From contig JBFWMG010000026.1 of the NCBI GenBank assembly GCA_050251715.1, positions 1-53,989 of the forward strand: a stretch of 53,989 nucleotides of DNA, written 5' to 3'. Below are positions 31,304 to 39,335 of the stretch, in pieces. The notes below the pieces were generated by a model that was not told the DNA's origin, did not search any database, and saw only the letters and a list, made by a program, of their open reading frames with translations. The position numbers and the translations under genes are program-made. Every line of letters starts with the position of its first letter. The stretch's first letter is position 1. Source of the stretch: JBFWMG01 sp050251715. Its GTDB lineage: Bacteria; Desulfobacterota; Desulfovibrionia; Desulfovibrionales; Desulfovibrionaceae.

Positions 31304-31495
31304 ATGCGCGCCAATGATTGTTGTGAAATCGCCATCATGCCGGACCGCCATCTCAACTTTACCGTGCGTGTCACGCTGGGTGACGCCTGCTGCTGGGAAA
31401 ACGGGTTCATCAACCCGGATGTCGCACACCGCAGGGGCATAGAGATGCTCCTGGAAATGTACGCGGGCACCATGCGGTACGAACACGCGGCCTGA
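31304..31495 (+). CDS. Small conserved-looking hypothetical protein
   Basis: A 63-residue protein, MRANDCCEIAIMPDRHLNFT to YEHAA, with AAAGGGGGA correctly placed before the ATG and normal codon use. It has two CC pairs and no membrane segment. Not recognised. Confidence 0.55.
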   Translation: MRANDCCEIAIMPDRHLNFTVRVTLGDACCWENGFINPDVAHRRGIEMLLEMYAGTMRYEHAA

Positions 31496-31822
31496 TACCC
31501 GCGCGTTTCGTCGCATCCCTCCCCCTGGGCGGCGTTCTTTGCGTTGCCCTCGTCCCTCTTGGCGCGGCCTTGCCCTTGGCAGGAGCCCCGATTCCCGGCA
31601 TGCCCCCCGCGCCTCATCGCCCTGTCACGATACCGTCACACGCCATGCCTCACGGGTGTGTTTCCCCCACCGCAACGCCGCGCGCATGCCCCCTGTGCGA
31701 TCTTCCCGTGTCAAAAATGGCTTGCCTTTTGCCGAACCACTCCGGTAATCCTTCGCCTAGGACTTGTCATACGGCCTTTACGCCGTAGTGTTTCACTTTT
31801 TCGCAGAGAAGGATGGTATGGT
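31496..31822 (+). other. Intergenic stretch with a possible promoter
   Basis: No gene is convincing. Near its end TTGTCA (31764-31769), 16 nt, TAGTGT (31786-31791) could be the promoter of the S41 gene; between them TACGGC-CTTTAC-GCCGTA is a perfect 6-bp palindrome that could be an operator. Confidence 0.35.
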
Positions 31823-33202
31823 ATGACGCGTTTGGTTGGGCGTATGGTCCATGGCATTGGGCTGGCTTGTGTGGTCGTGGCCGTCTGTCTGGCTGGTGAC
31901 GGTTGGGCTGCGGAAAACGCCACGGCGGCACAGGTGCGCGGGATCGTTCTTTCCCCTGATGCTGCCACGCCTGCGGCACCCCCTGCTGCCACGCCTGCTG
32001 CCACGCCTGCGGCATCCCCTGCGGCGCCTGTTTCTCCGTCCGCCCCTGCGGCCCCCGCCGCGTCCTCCCCAGCGGCTACGCCTGCGTCCGCCCCTGCGGC
32101 AACGCCTGCGGCCCCCTCTGCGTCCGTTTCCCCGGTTGCGCCCGCCGCACCGCCGGATTGGTTGGCGAACGACGCCATCACCCATTTTCACGAGGCGATC
32201 ACCGCCGTGCGCGCCCAGGCCGCCGCGCCCCAGCCGCCGGAAACCATGGTGCGTGACGCCTTGAAGGCGTATCTGCGCTCGTTGGATCCCTATTCCGGCT
32301 ATCTGACGCCCCAGGAATACGCCACGGGCAAGGATGTGGCCGACGCCGCCTATGCGGGCGTGGGCATGGATCTTTTCCCGGACCATGACGGCAGCCTGGT
32401 GTGCATTCCCTTTCCGGGCGGCCCAGCCGCCCAGGCGGGCGTGCGCTATGGGGACGTGCTGGTGGCCGTGGACGGCGCCCCGGTGCGCGGCCTGGGTGTG
32501 CTGGACATAGGCGTGCGCGTGCGGGGGCAGAAGGGGAGCCCCGTGTCCCTGGCCGTGGCCTCTCCGGGCGCGTCGCCGCGCACGGTGGAGCTCAAGCGCG
32601 ACACCATCGCGTTCCGGTCCGTGGCCGTGTTCGCCAAGGCCAAGCCGCTGCCGGTCATCCGCATCTATCGCTTTGGCGACGCCACGCGCCGCGAGCTGAA
32701 AAAGGCCATTGCCTCCATCGGTCTGCTCACGGACAAGATCATTGACTTGCGGGGCACCATCGGCGGCGATTTGGAGGAGGCCATGGCGTGCGCCAAGCTG
32801 TTTTTGGAATCGGGCCAGACCATCGCGTCGCTGCACAGCCCGTCGGGCGAGGTTGTCTACACGGTGGACCGCGAACCTTCCGACCTGTTTTCCCGCCTCT
32901 TTATCTGGCAGGACCGCATGACGGCGGGCGAGGCCGAGGCCTTTGTCTCCGGATTGGTGCTCAATGGCCGCGCCATGTCCATGGGACAACGCACCTTTGG
33001 CAAGGGTTCGGTGCAAAGCGTGGTGGGCCTGTCCGACGGCAGCGCCGTGGTGGTGACCCATGGCCTGCTCCACGCGGCCAATGGCAAGGTATTCGACGGG
33101 GTTGGCCTGGAGCCGGATGTTTCCATACCGCCCGAATCCGCGGGGGATGACGCTTTTTTTGCAAAAGAAGTGGAGAAAGCCCTAAAGCCGGGCCTGTTGT
33201 AA
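31823..33202 (+). CDS. S41 (CtpA-type) family protein lacking the catalytic serine
   Basis: A 459-residue exported protein. Signal peptide ends GWA|AENA. Residues about 45-115 are an Ala/Pro/Ser low-complexity linker. Then an N-terminal helical part (RDALKAYLRSLDPYSGYLTP), PDZ (about 175-250, GGPAAQAGVRYGDVLVAVDG) and the S41 core with IDLRGTIGGDLEEA and RTFGKGSVQ. In CtpA/Prc the nucleophile Ser lies 25 residues before the Lys of TFGKG, in SASASE. Here Lys394 is present but the equivalent segment is TAGEAE and residue 369 is Gly. It is probably a non-catalytic binder. The start at 31823 has GAAGGA nine nt upstream. Confidence 0.88.
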   Translation: MTRLVGRMVHGIGLACVVVAVCLAGDGWAAENATAAQVRGIVLSPDAATPAAPPAATPAATPAASPAAPVSPSAPAAPAASSPAATPASAPAATPAAPSASVSPVAPAAPPDWLANDAITHFHEAITAVRAQAAAPQPPETMVRDALKAYLRSLDPYSGYLTPQEYATGKDVADAAYAGVGMDLFPDHDGSLVCIPFPGGPAAQAGVRYGDVLVAVDGAPVRGLGVLDIGVRVRGQKGSPVSLAVASPGASPRTVELKRDTIAFRSVAVFAKAKPLPVIRIYRFGDATRRELKKAIASIGLLTDKIIDLRGTIGGDLEEAMACAKLFLESGQTIASLHSPSGEVVYTVDREPSDLFSRLFIWQDRMTAGEAEAFVSGLVLNGRAMSMGQRTFGKGSVQSVVGLSDGSAVVVTHGLLHAANGKVFDGVGLEPDVSIPPESAGDDAFFAKEVEKALKPGLL

Positions 33203-33222
33203 GCCGATAAGAGAAGCGAGAA

Positions 33223-33263
33223 CCCCTTTTTCGCGCGCGGTGCCCGGGAGGGCGAAAGAGGGG
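33223..33263 (+). terminator. Hairpin after the S41 gene
   Basis: CCCCTTTTTCGC (33223-33234) pairs with GCGAAAGAGGGG (33252-33263), one G-U. No T-run follows, so it may be a weak terminator or a stabilising 3' structure. Confidence 0.4.
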
Positions 33264-33336
33264 CTATGCCCTGATAGTATTGGTTGTTCGCGATAGTGCG
33301 GGCAATGAGCGCAGTCGGCAGGGAGATGCCACGCCC

Positions 33337-33573
33337 ATGACCATGTTCCGGTCGGAATATACGAGCCAAAGCGGCATCAGAATCCTTTCCCAGGTGTTGC
33401 AGCAGCAGGTCGCCATCAACCGGTCGCTGTCCGTCACGGACAAGATCCTGTCCGCCTATTTTTGGGCCAAGAATGTGGCGGAACAATATCCCGACCCGGT
33501 GTCCGGCATGCTGCCGCGTGGCCAGCTGGACCAGGAAATATCCCGGGGACTCATCAAGAATCTCAACGTCTAA
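33337..33573 (+). CDS. Small hypothetical protein
   Basis: A 78-residue protein, MTMFRSEYTSQSGIRILSQV to ISRGLIKNLNV, predicted mostly helical with no signal or membrane segment. The start at 33337 is preferred because AGGGAG lies upstream; 33280 would add 19 residues with atypical composition. A clear terminator follows. Not recognised. Confidence 0.6.
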   Translation: MTMFRSEYTSQSGIRILSQVLQQQVAINRSLSVTDKILSAYFWAKNVAEQYPDPVSGMLPRGQLDQEISRGLIKNLNV

Positions 33574-33596
33574 TTCCTTCGAGCGTATCCTTTTCG

Positions 33597-33625
33597 GCCC
33601 GCGTCCACACAGGCGCGGGCTTTTT
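33597..33625 (+). terminator. Rho-independent terminator
   Basis: GCCCGCG (33597-33603) pairs with CGCGGGC (33614-33620), then TTTTT. Its tail GGGCTTTTTGCGTG is the same as that of the terminator at 53645. Confidence 0.88.
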
Positions 33626-33727
33626 GCGTGGCGCGTCGACCGGGCGCGGCGGAAGGCTGGCCAGGGAGCGTGGGCTATGGCTGGCACAGGACCACTGGTA
33701 GGAGCGGCTAGCGTCACTTCACAGGCT

Positions 33728-33878
33728 GCTGACAAATCGTCATGTCTTTCTGCTGTTTCTTTTTCGACGCCTTGCGGTTCACGGCTTCGAGTGAACCGTC
33801 CTCCATGTCCTCGTCCACAGACAAAGAAATCGCCCGCCTGGGAAACTCGCCTGTCCCAACCGTATCTACCTCCCCGAC
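33728..33878 (+). repeat. Repeat family 2, copy a
   Basis: About 150 bp that aligns along its whole length with 53678-53833 (about 70-75 percent by eye), sharing blocks such as GCTGACAAA, GCCTTGCGG, CCCGCCTGGG, AACTCG and ACCTCCCC. A start codon and an open frame are present in both copies and the only length difference (6 nt) keeps frame. However, substitutions fall evenly on all three codon positions, so I do not call it coding. Confidence 0.72.
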
Positions 33879-33922
33879 CAGCAGTTTTTGGGGAAAGAGA
33901 GAGGAGAGAGGATGGGGGTCCG

Positions 33923-33998
33923 GGGGAAGGAGAGAGGAAAGGGAAAACCCCTTTTTATGCTTGGAAAAAGGGGTTTTCCCTTTCCTCTCTCCTTCCCC
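33923..33998. repeat. Perfect 34-bp inverted repeat
   Basis: The left arm (33923-33956, starting GGGGAAGGAGAG, ending ACCCCTTTTT) is perfectly complementary to the right arm (33965-33998) with an 8-nt loop ATGCTTGG. It lies between convergent genes and could terminate on both strands, though the arms are far longer than needed. Confidence 0.85.
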
Positions 33999-34020
33999 TG
34001 GGGCTTTGTCAGTAATTTGA

Positions 34021-34124
34021 GGAGCGGTTAGCGCCGGTCCCTTTGGAAGGAGCGGTTAGCGCCGGTCCCTTTGGAAGGAGCGTTTAGCGCCGGTCCCTTT
34101 GGAAGGAGCGTCTAGCGCCGCTCC
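34021..34124 (-). repeat. 28-bp tandem repeat running into the LysE gene end
   Basis: Three full 28-bp units begin at 34021, 34049 and 34077 (plus strand GGAGCGGTTAGCGCCGG, then TCCCTTTGGAA; the third has GTTTAG for GGTTAG). A fourth partial unit (34105-34124) contains the stop codon of the minus-strand LysE gene. The array therefore looks like repeated copying of the gene's 3' end. Confidence 0.85.
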
Positions 34125-34765
34125 AGGGCCAGCCGGATGCCGAAGCCGATCATGATGAGGCCCGAGGCGGCTTCCAGCTTGGACTGCACCGAAGGGCGGG
34201 TGACAAAGCCGCGCATGCGGCCCAAAAAGAGCGACAGCGCGCACAGCCAGACAAGGCCCATGATGCCGTGGATGGTGGCGAGCACCCACGAGCGCAGCAG
34301 AACCGGGTCGCCCGGATTGATGAACTGGGGCAGGATGGCAAGGTAGAAGATGGCGGCCTTGGGATTGAGCACGTTGCACATGAAGCCTTCCCGGAGCGAA
34401 CGCTTCCAGCGGCCCCTGGTCTTCCGTTGGGCGGCGGCCAGGCTGCCGTTCAGGCGGCATTGTTCCGGGTTGCCGGTGCGTATGGCGGCGCGCAGGGACT
34501 GGATGCCGAGCCAGGCCAGGTAGCATGCGCCCAGGGTCTTGGCCACCATGAAGGCGGTGGCCGAATGCACCAGGATCACGGACAGCCCCAGGGCCGAGAG
34601 CGTGGCGTGCACGTAAAGTCCGGAGCAGACGCCCACGGTGGTGATGATGCCGTCGAGGCGGCCACGGGAAAGCACGTTGCGGATGATGAGCATGGTGTCC
34701 GCCCCGGGTGCGAGGGTGAGCAGCGCGGCAAGGCCCGCATAGGCGAGAAGTTGGTTGTCGATCAT
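34112..34765 (-). CDS. LysE-family translocator (RhtB type)
   Basis: A 217-residue, six-span exporter. Motifs: LAALLTLAPGADTMLIIRNV at the N-terminus, ALGLSVILVHSATAFMVAKT, GACYLAWLGIQSLRAA, FREG-like SLREGFMCNVLNPKAAIFYL and SGLIMIGFGIRLAL. The family exports amino acids such as lysine, threonine or homoserine lactones. The start at 34765 has CGGAG upstream. Its last codons and stop lie in the tandem repeat. Confidence 0.9.
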   Translation of the reverse strand: MIDNQLLAYAGLAALLTLAPGADTMLIIRNVLSRGRLDGIITTVGVCSGLYVHATLSALGLSVILVHSATAFMVAKTLGACYLAWLGIQSLRAAIRTGNPEQCRLNGSLAAAQRKTRGRWKRSLREGFMCNVLNPKAAIFYLAILPQFINPGDPVLLRSWVLATIHGIMGLVWLCALSLFLGRMRGFVTRPSVQSKLEAASGLIMIGFGIRLALERR

Positions 34766-34868
34766 GGCGGCTCCGGCGCATGGGGTTGAGTCGTGGCGGT
34801 GCGGCTGCGTGCCGCGTCGATTCGGACGTACACCTGGCGTATGGGGGATGCAACGGGAAAATGCGGCC

Positions 34869-35393
34869 TCACGGAGCGGGAGACGGGCCGCCTTCATGCA
34901 GCAGATGGTGGAACCAGAGATTGCACCACGCGGCAAGGCGGTCGTGGCCCCGTTTGCGGATGTCGAAGAGCACGGGATGGACCTGTGAGGTGACGGGGCG
35001 GGCCTCGGCCACAAACCGCATGCTCAAGGTAAGGGTCTCACCTTCCAGTGTTTCGGTCACGGTCTCGGCCAAAAGACGGCATTCGATCTCCTTGTCCGGG
35101 TCGGGGTACACCCCGCGCAGGTGCAAAAATACAAGACGCCCGGTAAATGATTTGGGGCGGCGGGACGCGAAGGACGGGCTGTGGATGACCACGCTCATGC
35201 CGGTGGCGGAAATGTCGGCAATGGACAGGGAAAAGGTTTTGTGGCGGCCATGGGCCAGGATGGGGGCACCCAGCGTTGTCGCGTCCACGGGATCGCCCGG
35301 TCCCAGGCCGTCGGCAAGGCGAAAGCTGAGTCCGGCTATGGCCCGGTCGGGCAACGGCGTACGAAAAGCGGTGCGGCGTTCGGCATGCTCCAT
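34869..35393 (-). CDS. PilZ-domain-like protein
   Basis: A 174-residue protein. It has the PilZ elements RRTAFR near the N-terminus and DISATGMSVVI in the middle, followed by a beta pattern (GRLVFLHLRGVY, IECRLLAETVTE, LSMRFVAEARP). PilZ binds cyclic di-GMP through such RxxxR and DxSxxG motifs. The ATG at 35393 is directly preceded by AAGGAG with no spacer, so the start is uncertain. It is divergent from the ABC operon at 35534. Confidence 0.72.
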   Translation of the reverse strand: MEHAERRTAFRTPLPDRAIAGLSFRLADGLGPGDPVDATTLGAPILAHGRHKTFSLSIADISATGMSVVIHSPSFASRRPKSFTGRLVFLHLRGVYPDPDKEIECRLLAETVTETLEGETLTLSMRFVAEARPVTSQVHPVLFDIRKRGHDRLAAWCNLWFHHLLHEGGPSPAP

Positions 35394-35533
35394 CTCCTTA
35401 TTTTCATACGAAACGTTTCTTTTTGCAAGGTGCCGGGCAGGGAGTCTCTTTTCATGTCGGCCTGTTGCATGCTAACGTAAAAAGACGTACACATATTATT
35501 GCCAATAACTACCTTGGAATACACGGAGTCTTT

Positions 35534-36433
35534 ATGCGTCGTCTTATGGTCGTCCTTTTCGTCGTGTGTCTTGCCGTTGGTGGAGGGGCACGCGGCGCGG
35601 CTCACGCTCAAACCCTGCGTCTGGGCATACTGCCTGTGTTGGATACGCTGCCGCTTCAGGTGGCGTCGCTGGACGGGTTGTTCAGGGCCGAGGGGCTGGA
35701 TGTTGAGCTGGTGTCGTTCGCCAGCGCGTTGGAACGCGATACCGCCATGCAGAGCGGCAGGCTGGACGGCTATTTTGGCGATCTCGTGGCCACGCTCCTG
35801 CTCATCAAGAGCGGTGTGCCCATGCGCATCGTGACCACGTCATGGCGTACCAATCCGGGGCGGCGCATGTTCAGTTTGATGCTCGCACCGGGCAGATCGC
35901 CCGTGGGCAAGCTGCGCACCGGCATTTCTCAGGCCACGGTCATCGAGTACCTTCTCGACCGTATGCAGGCCCGTCATCCGGTGCGCGAATTGGACATGGA
36001 TCGTATGGAAATCAAAAAAATTCCCATCCGTCTGCAACTGCTGCTGTCCGGGCAGTTGGATGCCGCCATGCTGCCCGAACCGCTCGCCACCCTGGCCAAG
36101 AGCAAGGGGGCCAGCATCGTTGCGTCGGACGAGATCCTGGATGTGCCGCTCACCGTACTGTGCCTGCACGAGGTGTTCTCCGCCATGGCTCCCGCCTTTT
36201 TGCGCGCCTATGGCGCGGCGGTGGAGCGCATCAATGTCGAACCCAACGCCTACCGCAACCTCATGGTCGCGGTGTGCAGCATTCCTGGGCCGCTGGCGGC
36301 GGATTTTCCCGTCTATCAGTTCCCGGTCCCCGTCCTGCCCAATGAAGCGGAGATCATGGACGTGGAGCAGTGGATGATGCAGCGCGGCATGCTGGTGGAG
36401 CCCGTGGCGTATGACACGCTGGTCATCCGCTAG
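35534..36433 (+). CDS. ABC transporter substrate-binding protein, SsuA/NMT1 type
   Basis: A 299-residue exported protein; signal peptide ends AHA|QTLR. It has the NMT1/SsuA pattern: LRLGILPVLDTLPLQVASLD, GLFRAEGLDVELVSF, GRLDGYFGDLVATLLLI and LLSGQLDAAMLPEPLATLA. Such proteins bind taurine, nitrate, aliphatic sulfonates or thiamine precursors. CGGAG precedes the ATG. The ATPase and permease follow, completing an ABC importer. Confidence 0.9.
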   Translation: MRRLMVVLFVVCLAVGGGARGAAHAQTLRLGILPVLDTLPLQVASLDGLFRAEGLDVELVSFASALERDTAMQSGRLDGYFGDLVATLLLIKSGVPMRIVTTSWRTNPGRRMFSLMLAPGRSPVGKLRTGISQATVIEYLLDRMQARHPVRELDMDRMEIKKIPIRLQLLLSGQLDAAMLPEPLATLAKSKGASIVASDEILDVPLTVLCLHEVFSAMAPAFLRAYGAAVERINVEPNAYRNLMVAVCSIPGPLAADFPVYQFPVPVLPNEAEIMDVEQWMMQRGMLVEPVAYDTLVIR

Positions 36434-36472
36434 GCACCGGTGTCCCGCGTTGGGACCGCGCCGGGAGAACGC

Positions 36473-37252
36473 ATGCTGGCGGTGAACGCCTGCGGCAAGG
36501 CGTATCCCTCGACCACTGGGGCCGCGCGCGAGGTGCTGCGCGACGTGTCCTTTGAGCTGGAGACGGGCGCGACCCTGGCCGTCGTCGGCCCCTCCGGGTG
36601 CGGCAAGTCCACGCTGTTGTACATGCTGTGCGGTTTGGCGGCGCCCAGCAGCGGCACCATCCTTCTGGACGGTGCGCCGATCCTGCGCCCTTCGCCCGCC
36701 ATTGCCATCATCCTTCAGGATTTCGGGCTGATGCCGTGGAAGAATGCCCTGGACAACGTGGCCCTGGGCCTCAAGATCCAGGGCATGGGCCGCCGCGAGC
36801 GCAACGCGCGCGCCAGACGGCTCATGCAGGCCATGGGGCTGGCGGGCCGCGAGAACGCGTATCCCGCCTGCCTGTCGGGCGGCGAGCAGCAGCGTTTGGC
36901 CATTGCCAGAGCCTATGCGCTTTCGCCCCGGCTGCTGCTCATGGACGAACCGTTTTCCTCGTTGGACGCCCTGACCCGCGAGGCGCTGCAGGGCACGTTG
37001 CTGGATACGTGGCGCAGCGAGCAGGTGCCGTATGTCCTGGTCACCCATAGCGTGGAGGAGGCGGTTTTTCTGGGACGGCGCATCCTGGTGCTGGGCGGCA
37101 GGCCCGCCACCGTGGCCGCCGCGTTCGACAACCAGGGCTTTGGTTGCGCGGACTACCGCGACACCCCGGCCTTTTTCGACATGGTGCGCCGCGTGCGCCG
37201 GGCCATGGAAATCCCCCGGGAGGGCGCATGCGCTGGCTGCCCTACCTGTTGA
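36473..37252 (+). CDS. ABC transporter ATPase, SsuB/NrtD type
   Basis: A 259-residue ATPase. Walker A VGPSGCGKST (about 43-52), Q-loop ILQDFGLMPWKNALDNV (the LMPW form is typical of the nitrate/taurine group), signature LSGGEQQRLAIARAY, Walker B LLLMDEPFSSLD and switch His VTHSVEEAVFLG. The ATG at 36473 is preferred for GGGAG upstream; GTG at 36440 would add 11 residues. The C-terminus overlaps the permease start by 25 nt and ends in a short Cys-containing tail (GACAGCPTC). Confidence 0.9.
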   Translation: MLAVNACGKAYPSTTGAAREVLRDVSFELETGATLAVVGPSGCGKSTLLYMLCGLAAPSSGTILLDGAPILRPSPAIAIILQDFGLMPWKNALDNVALGLKIQGMGRRERNARARRLMQAMGLAGRENAYPACLSGGEQQRLAIARAYALSPRLLLMDEPFSSLDALTREALQGTLLDTWRSEQVPYVLVTHSVEEAVFLGRRILVLGGRPATVAAAFDNQGFGCADYRDTPAFFDMVRRVRRAMEIPREGACAGCPTC

Positions 37253-37977
37253 CCGTGGCCTGCCTGGGCGGGGCGTGGAAGGTGTTGTCCCTGCTGTTGG
37301 GGTCGTCCATGCTCCCCGCGCCGGAGGCGGCGGGAGGGGCATTTTTCCTCGCGCTCGGCACCAAGGCGTTTTGGGGCCACTTTGGGGCCAGCGCGTGGCG
37401 GGCCGGGGCGGCCATGGCCGCAGCCTGGCTGGTGGCCTTTCCCCTGGGCGTGGCCATGGGCGGCTCCAAAAGGCTGGACGCGGCGCTTGGTCCGCTGGTC
37501 TTTCTGACCTATCCCATCCCCAAGATCGTGTTGCTGCCCCTGGCGTTTTTGCTGTTCGGGCTTGGCGACGCCTCCAAGATCGTGATGATCGCCCTTATTT
37601 TGGGGTATCAGGTGCTGGTGACCACGCGCGACGGCGTGCTGGCCGTGCATCCCAAGCATCTGGACGCCATCCGTTCCCTTGGCGCGAGCCGCCTGCAAGT
37701 GGCCACCGAGGTGCTCATTCCCGCCGCCTTGCCGCACGGGTTCACGGCGTTGCGGCTCAATGCCGGGGTCAGCGTGGCGGTGTTGTTCTTTGTGGAGTCC
37801 TTCGCCACCCAGACCGGCCTTGGCTACCTCATCATGGACGCCTGGGGCAGGCTGGATTATGTGTCGATGTTCATTGGTATTTTTGGCATGAGCCTGCTCG
37901 GGGTAGTGCTCTACGAAACCGCCAACCTGCTGGAACGGCATGCGTGCGCCTGGAAGGGCGCGGGTGCGCGGCGATGA
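37228..37977 (+). CDS. ABC transporter permease, SsuC/TauC type
   Basis: A 249-residue six-span permease. Typical elements: ASAWRAGAAMAAAWLVAFPL, GPLVFLTYPIPKIVLLPLAF, the coupling helix region HLDAIRSLGASRLQVATEVL, and FFVESFATQTGLGYLIMDAW. GGGAGG precedes the ATG, inside the ATPase gene, so coupling is expected. Confidence 0.9.
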   Translation: MRWLPYLLTVACLGGAWKVLSLLLGSSMLPAPEAAGGAFFLALGTKAFWGHFGASAWRAGAAMAAAWLVAFPLGVAMGGSKRLDAALGPLVFLTYPIPKIVLLPLAFLLFGLGDASKIVMIALILGYQVLVTTRDGVLAVHPKHLDAIRSLGASRLQVATEVLIPAALPHGFTALRLNAGVSVAVLFFVESFATQTGLGYLIMDAWGRLDYVSMFIGIFGMSLLGVVLYETANLLERHACAWKGAGARR

Positions 37978-38035
37978 TCGCCGCGTCCTGCCGCCATGCC
38001 GGGCGGCGGTTCCATCCTGACGACGAGAGGTGGGT

Positions 38036-39253
38036 ATGCGCATAGATAGGAACGTGTTGGCGGCCATGCGGTTCGAGCTGCGCTACGCGGATCGGGACGC
38101 GGTGCATAGCGACGTGCTGCACGCCCCCAGGGTCAACATGTGGCGGGACATTTTTCTGGACAAGCTGGAACGGGAGCTCATGGGCCGCCAGGCGGGCGAC
38201 ATCGTGCAGGTGCGCTACAAGCCCGGTGAGATCGTGGGCAGGCGGCGCGACGCCAAGGTGCTGCATCTGGACCGCGACCAGTTCCGCCCCCTCAATGCGG
38301 CTGGCCGCGACGTGGCGTTGCGGCTGGGGCGGTTCTATCCCAAAGGGGCGCTCCTGCGCGTGCGCGGGGTGGAGCGGGACGACATAACGCCCTTTCGGTG
38401 CGTGGGCGTGGACGACGCGGCGTTTGACGCGGACATGAACCATCCGCTGGCCGGGCTTGCCCTGGAACTGGACGTGCGCATCGAGGAGGTGGCGGCCAAG
38501 GGCGCGGAACGCGGCGGCAGGCTGACCCACTGGATCGAGGAGTCCATGGGCGCGGGCGCGGGCATGCAGCGCCGGTTTCAGGACACGGCCACGGATTTTT
38601 GGGACGAGGACATGTTTGGCCGCGCCGATGCGGCGGATGACGCCCTGTTCCACGCCGCGCCGCGCCTGGTCAGCCATCTGGACGCCACGGCCAATGAACG
38701 GCTGGCCGCGCTGTACGGCGGACTGGTGCCGAACGGAGCGCGGGTGCTCGATCTCATGGCCGGGCACGAATCCCACCTGCCGGACGGGTTGGCGCTCGCC
38801 TCGGTGGACGGGCTGGGCATGAACGCGGAGGAACTGGCGGCCAACCCGCGCCTTGGCCGGCGCGTGGTGCATGATCTCAACACCACGCCGGAACTTCCGT
38901 TTGACGACGCGGCCTTTGACGCGGTGGTGTGTTCGCTGTCCGTGGAATACCTTGTCAATCCGGATGCGGTGTTCGCCTCGGTGGGCCGCGTGTTGCGTCC
39001 GGGCGGGCTTTTTGTGGTCGCTTTTTCCGATCGCTGGTTCCCTGGCAAGTCCATCCGGCTGTGGCTGGATCTGCACGCGTTCGAGCGGATGGGGTTCGTG
39101 CTGGATCTCATGCGGCGGGCGGGCGTGTTCGGCGGCCTGCATACCTGGTCCGAACGGGGGCTGCCCAGGCCCGTGGACGATCCCCATTTCCCGGCCATGC
39201 GGTTGTCCGACCCCCTTTTCGCGGTGTGGGGCGCCACGTCGGCGGCAGGGTAG
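38036..39253 (+). CDS. FKBP/SlyD-like domain fused to a SAM methyltransferase
   Basis: A 405-residue protein. Around residues 100-155 it has a SlyD/FKBP-like signature (DAAFDADMNHPLAGLALEL, as in the NHPLAG motif of SlyD IF-domain proteins). Residues about 215-395 are a class I methyltransferase of the Methyltransf_11 type: NGARVLDLMAGHESHLPDG, LNTTPELPFDDAAFDAVV and GRVLRPGGLFVVAFSDRW. The SAM loop is DLMAGHES rather than DxGCGxG. Substrate unknown; the fusion suggests action on a folding or nascent protein. AGAGG lies five nt before the ATG. Confidence 0.75.
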   Translation: MRIDRNVLAAMRFELRYADRDAVHSDVLHAPRVNMWRDIFLDKLERELMGRQAGDIVQVRYKPGEIVGRRRDAKVLHLDRDQFRPLNAAGRDVALRLGRFYPKGALLRVRGVERDDITPFRCVGVDDAAFDADMNHPLAGLALELDVRIEEVAAKGAERGGRLTHWIEESMGAGAGMQRRFQDTATDFWDEDMFGRADAADDALFHAAPRLVSHLDATANERLAALYGGLVPNGARVLDLMAGHESHLPDGLALASVDGLGMNAEELAANPRLGRRVVHDLNTTPELPFDDAAFDAVVCSLSVEYLVNPDAVFASVGRVLRPGGLFVVAFSDRWFPGKSIRLWLDLHAFERMGFVLDLMRRAGVFGGLHTWSERGLPRPVDDPHFPAMRLSDPLFAVWGATSAAG

Positions 39254-39262
39254 TGGGTGGAC

Positions 39263-39289
39263 TTCACGTCCTGTTTGTCTATATATAAC
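39263..39289 (+). promoter_or_regulatory. Possible promoter of the receiver-TPR-PilZ gene
   Basis: TTCACG (39263-39268) and an AT run TATATATAAC (39280-39289; best -10 TATAAC at 39284) with 15 nt spacing, about 47 nt before the start codon. Confidence 0.35.
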
Positions 39290-39335
39290 AAAGTCACGCG
39301 ACATAGCACCCAAAATCCAGGGGATAGAGAGTGCC

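Noticed and set aside
33742..34020. Coding potential of repeat family 2 (MSFCCFFFDALRF frame)
   Set aside because: The frame runs through the 34-bp hairpin, and substitutions between the two copies are not biased to third positions.
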